The notes under the pieces: generated by a model
Told to the model about the DNA's origin: nothing
The model's database searches: none
The model's input: only the letters and a program-made list of their open reading frames with translations
Shown: positions 11,048 through 22,805 of the stretch, one piece after another
How the letters are laid out: each line of letters starts with the position of its first letter
Numbering within the stretch: position 1 is the first letter of the stretch
Position numbers and translations under genes: made by a program
Assembly: GCA_920105625.2 (NCBI GenBank)
Contig: OV050030.1
Span: 178,389,315 to 178,453,314 of the forward strand
Reading direction: 5' to 3'
DNA: 64,000 nt
DNA from: Clusia tigrina
Lineage: Eukaryota > Arthropoda > Insecta > Diptera > Clusiidae

Positions 11048-12700
11048 CTACACTGCAATCTCTGCTATATGCGGTGTTGGTTGTGGTTCTCGTTGTGGGC
11101 ATTTGACTCGCTTCCTTAACTGGCAGAATATGTATGAGATTACTTCAACGATCATTGCCAGCATTGTGATCGCGGCGATGCCTCCCTTTTCCAACGAGGA
11201 GTACGTTATATCATACGATGTTTTAAGGTTCAACAATGTCTGCTCTTTCTCCGTATCCCTCATTAACTCATTAATTGACTTGCCGTTAGTCGCTAGAATC
11301 TTCCGCAGGTCTCCATGGTGTATTGCCTGTATCGTCGTTGGTACATATGTATTATTCATTGGTTTCGAACGCTGCAATGTTGTTAACAAGACCTGAACGA
11401 TGGCCGCCATCTCTCTAGTTCCAATACTTGCTGCTGAAAACTCGTAATGCTGGTTCTTCTGTGCTCTTTGCACCAGCAACATCTCTTTCCCAATAAACCG
11501 ACAGTATTCGCCAATGTGCAATAATCCCGTTCCCTGCAGCTCTAGTCTTGTCGATCTTGTTTGGCACACTGCAGACATAAAAATTTTCTCATCAAAATGG
11601 TATAGCCAGCGGTTTGGTGACTCTGTCACTACCAACAATCCCCCCGTAGCCGAGACTGCTACATGCTCGTTTTTCAACGCCTGTACTTCACAAGATTTGC
11701 TTTCTCTTGTAAAGGCTTTCCCCGGGTTTGGACACATACGCTGTGAAATATCCACCATTATACAAGACTAATGTCCTCCGACGTGAGTCCGATATAATTG
11801 TCATGCACTCGACTCTCTGTGATGTAGTCAAATAGTGTCTTCGGTACTATGCTCCAGTTACCGTTTAATACTTTAGGTATGGGATATATCTTGTACTGCG
11901 CATATGCATCAGGAAGAGGAAGTGGTATTTGTATGACCACCAGATACCCCGCTTTCGACTTCGCTGCTCGTACCGTTGCTAACTCGTACAGCAGCTCAGG
12001 CTTCTCCAAATACCAGTTTATGCCACCCAGAGTCTTGAGAGCTGCTTTAAGTAGGGCTTCGGTAGAAGTGAACATAGGGTGTAACTTCCCATGCAACAAA
12101 TCATCCACGACTGCCATTTCCATTTGCTGACGTCCTTGCAGGTTCACAAGTTCTTCTGATATAAAATGCTCCAGATTAACGAGCTCCGCCAAATTGGTCA
12201 AGGCTTCCGCAGTTTTCTCATTTATCGATTTCATGCCAGCATGCAACCGTTCAATATCGACAAAAATTTCCTTTACTGCCATGTGTAACCCTTTGTAGCT
12301 CGAACCCAGAATGATTATTTGTTTGCCTAAGACCGACATAGTTTTAGCCTGCTGAATATCCAAAACTTGCAAATGAGCGTAAATCTTGTCCGCGTCAGGA
12401 TGGTCCATGGTTCAGAAACCCCACTTCAGTATCTCACTACCGACATCTATTAACGACCATGCTGCATGTTGTTTGCTTCAAGTTTCTTCAGTACCGGCTA
12501 CAGATCAGCATCGTTAAACTCCGATATAACCACCCACCCGTCTTTCGAGAACCAAACATTATCCAGTGATTCCAAAATCACCGCATTTCCGCCAAGGGTT
12601 CCACCCGCACTTCCGCGGTTTCGCTGTATTTGGCTGGAACACTCAAATAGGCTACCAAGAACACAGCCGCCTTTACACAAACACAGTAGAGAAAAATAAG
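11048..12700 (-). pseudogene. env: Envelope-like gene of element A, most complete copy
   Basis: Minus-strand frames in order give an Env-like membrane protein. A weakly hydrophobic leader lies near 12,700-12,640, followed by a stretch with DNVWFSKDGWVVISEFND. The frame 12,408 to 11,758 begins MDHPDADKIYAHLQ and is rich in helical repeats. The frame 11,758 to 11,048 ends with a transmembrane segment (GGIAAITMLAMIVEVISYIF) and a basic tail. The position after pol and the membrane anchor fit the fusion-type envelope of insect errantiviruses. Breaks: a stop just before MDHPDAD, an in-frame TAA at the end of the middle frame, and a frameshift there. The frameshift is also present in the other two copies, so it predates the array. 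Confidence 0.75.
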
Positions 12701-14435
12701 TAATCGCTATAATAACTTATCTAATAAATATTTCTATTTCTCTCAATATTTTAAGAATCATTATGGTTATACTACTGCGACATTACCGTTATCACTACTC
12801 AACACTAGCATCCACCACTGACCGACATTTTCTCTTGTTTTTTTTCCTCTTACCATAATCGAGAATATCTAAGTATCTCTGATTATGTATTTCCGTTGTC
12901 AATGGCATGTCCCAATTCTTTTTCTTCTCTTAAAAAGAATCCCCTGGTCAGTATATATTCATCACACTTCTAGTGTGGAAAACCCCTCAATGAATGCATA
13001 CGAAACATACAGGCACCCCCTCGGTATTAACACTACCCTACTTACTACTACGTTGACGCCTCGCCCATTTTATGTTAGTTTTCTAACCGCTGTCAGCTAG
13101 CCTATTGCTCCAGATTTTCTCTCAATTAACACTTAATTAATACACACAATAATCTTACAAGCAAACTTTAGTCTATTTAACCTAATTTCGATTTTACTTC
13201 TATCCATTCTCATCTAGCTCTCTTAACTTGTTACCTACTGCCTATTCTCCCTAACTAATTTTAGCTTAAACCAACCTGTTAAGGTAACAGGTAGATTCGG
13301 TGCAGTAAGACGGTAAGCCGACCAAGGCAGGTTTTGACTAATTTTACAATTACGGATGGGGTTGTTTTCAAGTAAGAGAAGAGGTTAGAAAGGGGCTTGT
13401 TAATATATTTAGATAACGATCAAAACCTGCCTTGGTCGGCTTACTGTCTTACTGCACCGATTCTACCTTATGCTAGGCGACCTGCCTTAGAAACTAATTG
13501 AAATAAATTGTATTCCATACTTATCTTGTTTATTACATTATTCATATCAATAAATAAAAAGATATTTAGAAAATTGTGTTTTTCCAGTGATTTTCCTTAA
13601 TTTTCTTCTTTTCCTATTATCATTACTAATACTATCACGACTATCAAAGTTGTAAAATTGTTTAATTACACTGCTTCCGCCTTTATTTTCTTCTACTTAC
13701 TTCCCTTTTGCTCTTCCAAACATACTTACGCTTAACTTAATGCCCCTACCCCTACGACTTCATGTATATCGCACTGATAAAACAATTAAAATATTACTCC
13801 TAAACATATGTATGCAAACCACCATGTCTCATATTAAACTTACACGCTACCCGCGCTCATACTTACTTATTGGCATACATATATATGTACATGGCACATA
13901 CGCTTGTCATGATAGCGAATGCCAAACATGTCAACGCATCATATTAGCCGTGTACGTTATGAGTGGCTACAAACTTAATAAAGTATTGCATAAATGCCCC
14001 GGTTATTGATTCTGCTGCTCATGCGACTGCCTAAACCGCACAAACAAACAAAAAATTATATGCATTTAATTGTTTCCCATTTTTTCTTCATTCTTTATTG
14101 AAGTCATATTTTCAACTCGCAAAAATTATTGCTTTTACTACTTCTCGCGGGCATTCGTAGACTGTCTCGCCCTTGCATCATAATATATGGTTTCATTCTT
14201 TCATACAGCTGTCTTGTTTAAGTTTAATTTTCTTCATTTTCAAGGTTGAAGATATTATTTAATAAAAATTTCACTCACTTCAGCCGTCACTTTCCGCACG
14301 AACTGAATTTTGGGGTAGGTCAGGCAAAGAAAGCCTCCACTTCAATTCACTCATCATTACAACCAGTTTCACACTAAAACTCTTAATTCGATCAGTAGGG
14401 CTTCAACAGATTGTTATGGAAACGTCTCAATTTGT
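12701..14435 (-). other. Non-coding spacer of array unit 1
   Basis: 1.7 kb between integrase and env with no long minus-strand frame and only chance plus-strand frames. In ordinary errantiviruses env follows pol closely, so this spacer is unusual for the family. It contains the hairpin listed separately. I recognise no LTR in it. Confidence 0.55.
13289..13468. repeat. Hairpin in the array spacer, unit 1
   Basis: The left arm 13,289-13,338 and right arm 13,419-13,468 (~50 bp each) are reverse complements with about two mismatches, enclosing an 80 bp loop. A shared phrase is GCCGACCAAGGCAGGTTTTG and its complement. The same structure recurs at +4,506 bp in unit 2, but unit 3 lacks the left arm and has the loop inverted. 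Confidence 0.88.
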
Positions 14436-16232
14436 TTAATATCCTAACTTCTGTCGCCCCAAAATTTTCTCTACTTTATATGGCCCAAGCCAAATATGAG
14501 AAAATTTGTTCTTCTTATTACTGTTACGCAGTAAAACATTGTCCCCAGCAACGAACTGCACGGGATTAGCGGAAGCATCATATACCTCTTTTGGCCTTTC
14601 CTGCGCCTTCCTTGCCAACTCGTGCCTTTTCTGCACTTGATAACGTAAGAGATGTTGGTAGTTGTCTGTATTATATAGAGGCGCTGACTTTCGTTTCAAA
14701 TTCGATGGCATTTGAGGTTGGAAACCATACAACGTGAAAAATGGCACATGCATTGCTGACACCAACCAGTGGTCCCAGTTCGATCCATCCTCATTCACAA
14801 AATGCCGCAAGTATTCAGCTAGCGGTCGGTAGCTATGTTACAAAGAACCGTTAGCCTGAGGGTGATACGGGGTGATGCGAAGTTTCTTCACCTTTAGCAG
14901 TTTACAAGTTTCAGAAAAAATTCTCGAAATGAAATTAGTGCAGTTATCTGTTACCAGTATCTTTGGGACACCTAATTTTGCTATAACTTCCCCAAAGAAA
15001 ATCTCAGCTACCGTGGTGGCCGCATCCGGCATGGCAACCGCTATAAAGTACTTAGATAGGTCGTCCTGGAATGTTAGGATGTATTTATTTCCAGATGAGT
15101 TCTCGGGCAATGGCAATGGGACCACCATATCCATGAACACCTTTTCGAATGGTCTGTTGGCAGTATCAGTTAGCTGCATAGGCATCCTTGTTAGCCTTGA
15201 TACCTTGTTCTTCTGACAGCTTTCACACCCAGCGATGAGTTTCCGTATATCCAACATCACTTTAGGTCACCAATAGTTCTTGCGTATACGCCTATACGTC
15301 TTCATGAAACCCTGGTGACCCCCTAAAGGAGAATTATGGTAATCTTTTAACACCGTTTCAATCTCCTTCTAGTCCGTCAGTTCAATTACAGCGTCCGCAA
15401 CAAAAGGTAACTCTGGAGTCGTGCCGTCACACATGGCGTCCCCTTCCTTCGCGGAGTCATCCATAGTACACTTTCGCTCCATTACTTGCGCTCTTGTTTG
15501 GACAGCTGCAATCCGCGGTGCTGAGTCACAACCTCTCGTCTGGTGAAAATCTCGCTTTCTCCCATAACCTGTTGGACTCTCGCTGCTGTATCCTCAAGCG
15601 CTTTCTGCACATTTTTCTGTTCTTGTACGTTTATATCATCCAGTCTAGCGGGACACCGTCTCAATCCATCACTGATGAACATGTATGCTAACCAGTCTTT
15701 CGGTCAGAAACTGCCCTCGCTTCCAGAAACCCCAGTTCCACTTTTGCACTGTCTAACTCAATACATGCCCTCACTATCATTCGTTCTCTTTTTGACCTTT
15801 CCGTTTGCCCATCACTGATCGCAATTCGTTGTCCATATCCCGCGATATTCTCAGTGATTCTCAGAACACTCGCATTTTGCGGCGTCCTACTCAGCGCATC
15901 CGCATTCAAATTCATTTTCCCTGTCTTGTACAAAACATCAAATGTGTACTCGGACAGCTTATACCTGAACCGTGCCAGTCTAGACGTTTGATCCTTCAAA
16001 TTTACGATTCCCCTTAGCGGTTGGTGGTCGGTGTAAACCGTGAACTTCCTCGCCAAAAGGTATGATATGAAAGTACGAGTGGCCCAAACTATAGCGAGCA
16101 TCTCCCTCTCTATCGAAGCGTACCGCTTCTCGGTCTCGCTCAGCGCTCTACTCGCGAAAGCTATGGGATAATCGTGACCCTCTTGTTGCTGCGAAAGAAC
16201 CGCTCCCAAAGCTTCACCACTGGCTTTCGCCG
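14436..16232 (-). pseudogene. pol: RNase H and integrase fragment of pol, unit 1
   Basis: The minus-strand order is correct: RNase H (16,229 to 15,688: [46 protein letters not shown]), a linker frame (15,682 to 15,482), the integrase zinc-binding end and core (15,260 to 14,838: CESCQ, then LVTDNCTNF and ITPYHPQANG) and the integrase C-terminal part (14,810 to 14,436). RNase H removes the RNA template and integrase joins the cDNA to the genome. Visible damage: an in-frame TGA just before the integrase start (near 15,269), a TAA near 14,837, and loss of everything upstream of RNase H, which is instead fused to env sequence. The same stops occur in unit 2. Confidence 0.88.
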
Positions 16233-17185
16233 GATGTGGACACATACGCTGTGAAATATCCACCATTCTACAAGACTAATGTCCTCCGACGTGAGTCCGA
16301 TATAATTGTCATGCACTCGACTCTCTGTGATGTAGTCATATAGTGTCTTCGGTACTATGCTCCAGTTACCGTTTAATGCTTTAGGTATGGGATATATCTT
16401 GTACTGCGCATATGCAGGAAGAGGAAGTGGTATTTTTATGACCACCAGATACCCCGCTTTCGACTTCGCTGCTCGTACCGTTGCTAACTAGTACAGCAGC
16501 TCAGGCTTCTCCAAATACCAGTTTATGACACCCAGAGTCTTGAGAGCTGCTTTAAGTAGGGCTTCGGTAGAAGTGAACATAGGGTGTAACTTCCCATGCA
16601 ACAAATCATCCACGACTGCCATTTCCATTTGCTGACGCCCTTGCAGGTTCACAAGCTCTTCTGATATAAAATTCTCCAGATTAACGAGCTCCGCCAAATT
16701 GGTCAAAGCTTCCGCAGCTTTCTCATTTATCGATTTCATGCCAGCATTCAACCGTTCAATATCGACAAAAATTTCCTTTACTGCTCTGTGTAACCCTTTG
16801 TAGCTCGAACCCAGAATGATTATTTCTTTGCCTAAGACTGACATAGTTATAGCCTGCTGAATATCCAAACCTTGCAAATGAGCGTAAATTTTGTCCGCGT
16901 CAGGATGGTCCATGGTTCCGAAACCTCACTTCAGTATCTCACTACCGAGATCTATTAACGACCCTGCTGAACGTTGTTTGCTTCGAGTATCTTCAGTACC
17001 GGCTCCAGATCAGCATCGTTAAACTCCGATATAACCACCCACCCGTCTTTCGAGAACCAAACATTATCCAGTGATTCCAAAATCACCGCATTTCCGCCAA
17101 GGGTTCCACCCGCACTTCCGCGGTTTCGCTGTATTTGGCTGGAACACTCAAATAGGCTACCAAAAACACAGCCGCTTTTACACAA
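16226..17185 (-). pseudogene. env: Front part of env, unit 2, fused to pol
   Basis: The frames 17,185 to 16,955 (including DNVWFSKDGWVVISEFND), 16,913 to 16,488 (MDHPDADKIYAHLQ) and 16,445 to 16,161 repeat the front of env. At about 16,230 the sequence switches to RNase H of pol. The switch lies in a stretch where env and the fused sequence both read roughly CCGG-GAAAGCC, suggesting a short-homology join. The transmembrane half of env is absent. An extra stop at about 16,489 (CTAG) splits the frame. Confidence 0.85.
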
Positions 17186-18941
17186 ATACAGTAGAGAAAA
17201 ATAAGTAATCGCTATAATAACTTATCTAATAAATATTTCTATTTCTCTCAATATTTTAAGAATCATTATGGTTATACTACTGCGACATTACCGTTATCAC
17301 TACTCAACACTAGCATCCACCACTGACCGACCTTTTCTCTTGTTTTTTTTCCTCTTACCATAATCGAGAATATCTAAGTATCTCTGATTATGTATTTCCG
17401 TTGTCAATGGCATGTCCCAATTCTTTTTCTTCTCTTAAAAAAAATCCCCTGGTCAGTATATATTCATCACACTTCTAGTGTGGAAAACCCCTCAATGAAT
17501 GCATACGAAATATACAGGCACCCCCTCGGTATTAACACTACCCTACTTCCTACTACGTTGACGCCTCGCCCATTTTATGTTAGTTTTCTAACCGCTGTCA
17601 GCTAGCCTTCTGCTCCAGATTTTCTCTCAATTAACACTTAACTTAATACACACAATAATCTTACAAAAAAACTTTAGTCTATTTAACCTAATTTCAATTT
17701 TACTTCTATCCATTCTCATCTAGCTCTCTTAACTTGTTACCTACTGCCTATTCTCCCTAACTTATTTTAGCTTAAACCAACCTGTTAAGGTAACAGGTAG
17801 ATTCGGTGCAGTAAGACGGTAAGCCGACCAAGGCAGGTTTTGACTAATTTTACAATTACGGATGGGGTTGTTTTCAAGTAAGAGAAGAGGTTAGAAAGGG
17901 GCTTGTTAATATATTTAGATAACGATCAAAACCTGCCTTGCTCGGCTTACTGTCTTACTGCACCGATTCTACCTTATGCTAGGCGACCTGCCTTAGAAAC
18001 TAATTGAAATAAATTGTATTCCATACTTATCTTGTTTATTACATTATTCATATCAATAAATAAAAAGATATTTAGAAAATTGTGTTTTTCCAGTGATTTT
18101 CCTTAATTTTCTTCTTTTCCTATTATCATTACTAATACTATCACGACTATCAAAGTTGTAAAATTGTTTAATTACACTGCTTCCGCCTTTATTTTCTTCT
18201 ACTTACTTCCCTTTTGCTCTTCCAAACATACTTACGCTTAACTTAATGCCCCTACCCCTACGACTTCATGTATATCGCACTGATAAAACAATTAAAATAT
18301 TACTCCTAAACATATGTATGCAAACCACCATGTCTCATATTAAACTTACACGCTACCCGCGCTCATACTTACTTATTGGCATACATATATATGTACATGG
18401 CACATACGCTTGTCATGATAGCGAATGCCAAACATGTCAACGCATCATATTAGCCGTGTACGTTATGAGTGGCTACAAACTTAATAAAGTATTGCATAAA
18501 TGCCCCGGTTATTGATTCTGCTGCTCATGCGACTGCCTAAACCGCACAAACAAACAAAAAATTATATGCATTTAATTGTTTCCCATTTTTTCTTCATTCT
18601 TTATTGAAGTCATATTTTCAACTCGCAAAAATTATTGCTTTTACTACTTCTCGCGGGCATTCGTAGACTGTCTCGCCCTTGCATCATAATATATGGTTTC
18701 ATTCTTTCATACAGCTGTCTTGTTTAAGTTTAATTTTCTTCATTTTCAAGGTTGAAGATATTATTTAATAAAAATTTCACTCACTTCAGCCGTCACTTTC
18801 CGCACGAACTGAATTTTGGGGTAGGTCAGGCAAAGAAAGCCTCCACTTCAATTCACTCATCATTACAACCAGTTTCACACTAAAACTCTTAATTCGATCA
18901 GTAGGGCTTCAACAGATTGTTATGGAAACGTCTCAATTTGT
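17186..18941 (-). other. Non-coding spacer of array unit 2
   Basis: Near-identical to the unit 1 spacer, with a hairpin at 17,795-17,844 and 17,925-17,974. No minus-strand coding frame is seen. Confidence 0.6.
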
Positions 18942-20738
18942 TTAATATCCTAACTTCTGTCGCCCCAAAATTTTCTCTACTTTATATGGCCCAAGCCAAA
19001 TATGAGAAAATTTGTTCTTCTTATTACTGTTACGCAGTAAAACATTGTCCCCAGCAACGAACTGCACGGGATTAGCGGAAGCATCATATACCTCTTTTGG
19101 CCTTTCCTGTGCCTTCCTTGCCAACTCGTGCCTTTTCTGCACTTGATAACGTAAGAGATGTTGGTAGTTGTCTGTATTATATAGAGGCGCTGACTTTCGT
19201 TTCAAATTCGATGGCATTTGAGGTTGGAAACCATACAACGTGAAAAATGGCACATGCATTGCTGACACCAACCAGTGGTCCCAGTTCGATCCATCCTCAT
19301 TCACAAAATGCCGCAAGTATTCAGCTAGCGGTCGGTAGCTATGTTACAAAGAACCGTTAGCCTGAGGGTGATACGGGGTGATGCGAAGTTTCTTCACCTT
19401 TAGCAGTTTACAAGTTTCAGAAAAAATTCTCGAAATGAAATTAGTGCAGTTATCTGTTACCAGTATCTTTGGGACACCTAATTTTGCTATAACTTCCCCA
19501 AAGAAAATCTCAGCTACCGTGGTGGCCGCATCCGGCATGGCAACCGCTATAAAGTACTTAGATAGGTCGTCCTGGAATGTTAGGATGTATTTATTTCCAG
19601 ATGAGTTCTCGGGCAATGGCAATGGGACCACCATATCCATGAACACCTTTTCGAATGGTCTGTTGGCAGTATCAGTTAGCTGCATAGGCATCCTTGTTAG
19701 CCTTGATACCTTGTTCTTCTGACAGCTTTCACACCCAGCGATGAGTTTCCGTATATCCAACATCACTTTAGGTCACCAATAGTTCTTGCGTATACGCCTA
19801 TACGTCTTCATGAAACCCTGGTGACCCCCTAAAGGAGAATTATGGTAATCTTTTAACACCGTTTCAATCTCCTTCTAGTCCGTCAGTTCAATTACAGCGT
19901 CCGCAACAAAAGGTAACTCTGGAGTCGTGCCGTCACACATGGCGTCCCCTTCCTTCGCGGAGTCATCCATAGTACACTTTCGCTCCATTACTTGCGCTCT
20001 TGTTTGGACAGCTGCAATCCGCGGTGCTGAGTCACAACCTCTCGTCTGGTGAAAATCTCGCTTTCTCCCATAACCTGTTGGACTCTCGCTGCTGTATCCT
20101 CAAGCGCTTTCTGCACATTTTTCTGTTCTTGTACGTTTATATCATCCAGTCTAGCGGGACACCGTCTCAATCCATCACTGATGAACATGTATGCTAACCA
20201 GTCTTTCGGTCAGAAACTGCCCTCGCTTCCAGAAACCCCAGTTCCACTTTTGCACTGTCTAACTCAGTACATGCCCTCACTATCGTTCGTTCTCTTTTTG
20301 ACCTTTCCGTTTGCCCATCACTGATCGCAATTCGTTGTCCATATCCCGCGATATTCTCAGTGATTCTCAGAACACTCGCATTTTGCGGCGTCCTACTCAG
20401 CGCATCCGCATTCAAATTCATTTTCCCTGTCTTGTACAAAACATCAAATGTGTACTCGGACAGCTTATACCTGAACCGTGCCAGTCTAGACGTTTGATCC
20501 TTCAAATTTACGATTCCCCTTAGCGGTTGGTGGTCGGTGTAAACCGTGAACTTCCTCGCCAAAAGGTATGATATGAAAGTACGAGTGGCCCAAACTATAG
20601 CGAGCATCTCCCTCTCTATCGAAGCGTACCGCTTCTCGGTCTCGCTCAGCGCTCTACTCGCGAAAGCTATGGGATAATCGTGACCCTCTTGTTGCTGCGA
20701 AAGAACCGCTCCCAAAGCTTCACCACTGGCTTTCGCCG
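18942..20738 (-). pseudogene. pol: RNase H and integrase fragment of pol, unit 2
   Basis: This is the unit 1 pol fragment shifted by 4,506 bp: RNase H 20,735 to 20,194, linker 20,188 to 19,988, integrase 19,766 to 19,344 and 19,316 to 18,942. It shares both integrase stops with unit 1. I see only a few substitutions, for example Met-Ile-Val versus Thr-Ile-Val near 20,285 and one silent C/T near 19,109. Its front is again joined to env at about 20,736. Confidence 0.88.
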
Positions 20739-21691
20739 GATGTGGACACATACGCTGTGAAATATCCACCATTCTACAAGACTAATGTCCTCCGACGTGA
20801 GTCCGATATAATTGTCATGCACTCGACTCTCTGTGATGTAGTCATATAGTGTCTTCGGTACTATGCTCCAGTTACCGTTTAATGCTTTAGGTATGGGATA
20901 TATCTTGTACTGCGCATATGCAGGAAGAGGAAGTGGTATTTTTATGACCACCAGATACCCCGCTTTCGACTTCGCTGCTCGTACCGTTGCTAACTAGTAC
21001 AGCAGCTCAGGCTTCTCCAAATACCAGTTTATGACACCCAGAGTCTTGAGAGCTGCTTTAAGTAGGGCTTCGGTAGAAGTGAACATAGGGTGTAACTTCC
21101 CATGCAACAAATCATCCACGACTGCCATTTCCATTTGCTGACGCCCTTGCAGGTTCACAAGCTCTTCTGATATAAAATTCTCCAGATTAACGAGCTCCGC
21201 CAAATTGGTCAAAGCTTCCGCAGCTTTCTCATTTATCGATTTCATGCCAGCATTCAACCGTTCAATATCGACAAAAATTTCCTTTACTGCTCTGTGTAAC
21301 CCTTTGTAGCTCGAACCCAGAATGATTATTTCTTTGCCTAAGACTGACATAGTTATAGCCTGCTGAATATCCAAACCTTGCAAATGAGCGTAAATTTTGT
21401 CCGCGTCAGGATGGTCCATGGTTCCGAAACCTCACTTCAGTATCTCACTACCGAGATCTATTAACGACCCTGCTGAACGTTGTTTGCTTCGAGTATCTTC
21501 AGTACCGGCTCCAGATCAGCATCGTTAAACTCCGATATAACCACCCACCCGTCTTTCGAGAACCAAACATTATCCAGTGATTCCAAAATCACCGCATTTC
21601 CGCCAAGGGTTCCACCCGCACTTCCGCGGTTTCGCTGTATTTGGCTGGAACACTCAAATAGGCTACCAAAAACACAGCCGCCTTTACACAA
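20732..21691 (-). pseudogene. env: Front part of env, unit 3
   Basis: The frames 21,691 to 21,461, 21,419 to 20,994 and 20,951 to 20,667 repeat the unit 2 env fragment almost exactly (one visible Ser-to-Gly change near 21,680). It has the same fusion to RNase H and the same internal stop as unit 2. Confidence 0.85.
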
Positions 21692-22711
21692 ATACAGTAG
21701 AGAAAAATAAGTAATCGCTATAATAACTTATCTAATAAATATTTCTATTTCTCTCAATATTTTAAGAATCATTATGGTTATACTACTGCGACATTACCGT
21801 TATCACTACTCAACACTAGCATCCACCACTGACCGACCTTTTCTCTTGTTTTTTTTCCTCTTACCATAATCCAGAATATCTAAGTATCTCTGATTATGTA
21901 TTTCCGTTGTCAATGGCATGTCCCAATTCTTTTTCTTCTCTTAAAAAAAATCCCCTGGTCAGTATATATTCATCACACTTCTAGTGTGGAAAACCCCTCA
22001 ATGAATGCATACGAAACATACAGGCACCCCCTCGGTATTAACACTACCCTACTTCCTACTACGTTGACGCCTCGCCCATTTTATGTTAGTTTTCTAACCG
22101 CTGTCAGCCAGCCTTCTGCTCCAGATTTTCTCTCAATTAACACTTAACTTAATACACACAATAATCTTACAAAAAAACTTTAGTCTATTTAACCTAATTT
22201 CGATTTTACTTCTATCCATTCTCATCTAGCTCTCTTAACTTGTTACCTACTGCCTATTCTCCCTAACTTATTTTAGCTTAAACCAACCTGTTACCTTATC
22301 TAAATATATTAACAAGCCCATTTCTAACCTCTTCTCTTACTTGAAAACAACTCCATCCGTAATTGTCAAATGAGTCAAAACCTTCCTTGGTCGGCTTACC
22401 GTCTTACTGCACCGATTCTACCTGATGCTAGGCGACCTGCTTTCGATACTTCCAGGGTCGTACACACGGAAGTTCTATAGAAACTAATTGAAATAAATTG
22501 TATTCCATACTTATCTTGTTTATTACATTATTCATATCAATAAATAAAAAGATATTTAGAAAATTGTGTTTTTCCAGTGATTTTCCTTAATTTTCTTCTT
22601 TTCCTATTATCATTACTAATACTATCACGACTATCAAAGATGTAAAATTGTTTAATTATACTGCTTCCGCCTTTATTTTCTTCTACTTACTTCCCTATTG
22701 GTCTTCCAAAA
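21692..22711 (-). other. Partial spacer of array unit 3, with alternative loop orientation
   Basis: It matches the unit 1 and 2 spacers up to about 22,711, where LINE sequence begins. At 22,294-22,370 the ~80 bp loop is in the opposite orientation, only one hairpin arm (22,373-22,423) is present, and an extra ~37 bp stretch (about 22,441-22,478) survives that units 1 and 2 lack. This may be the older arrangement. Confidence 0.8.
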
Positions 22712-22805
22712 TTTTTTATTTTTTTGTTTTGTTTGTCGGAACAATCTAGTAAGCGCAGCACTCAGACAGAGTATATATCCTTTGTACTGCACTTAAGGTT
22801 CCCTT

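Larger units (their letters stand above)
11727..22711 (-). repeat. Tandem array, ~4,506 bp unit, about 2.4 copies
   Basis: Unit 1 spans about 11,727-16,232, unit 2 about 16,233-20,738, and partial unit 3 about 20,739-22,711. Matching landmarks in units 1 and 2 (integrase stop, RNase H start, spacer hairpin) are offset by exactly 4,506 bp. Each unit on the minus strand holds the front part of env, a spacer, integrase and RNase H. Units 1 and 2 differ at only a handful of visible bases outside env, and units 2 and 3 are near identical in env, whereas unit 1 env is clearly more diverged. Nonsense codons in integrase and the env frameshift are shared. Confidence 0.93.

Noticed and set aside
12885..14009. 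Plus-strand frames in the array spacer (and copies at 17.4-18.5 and 21.9 kb)
   Set aside because: They repeat only because the DNA repeats, show no known motif, and change by insertion and stop between units as non-coding sequence would.
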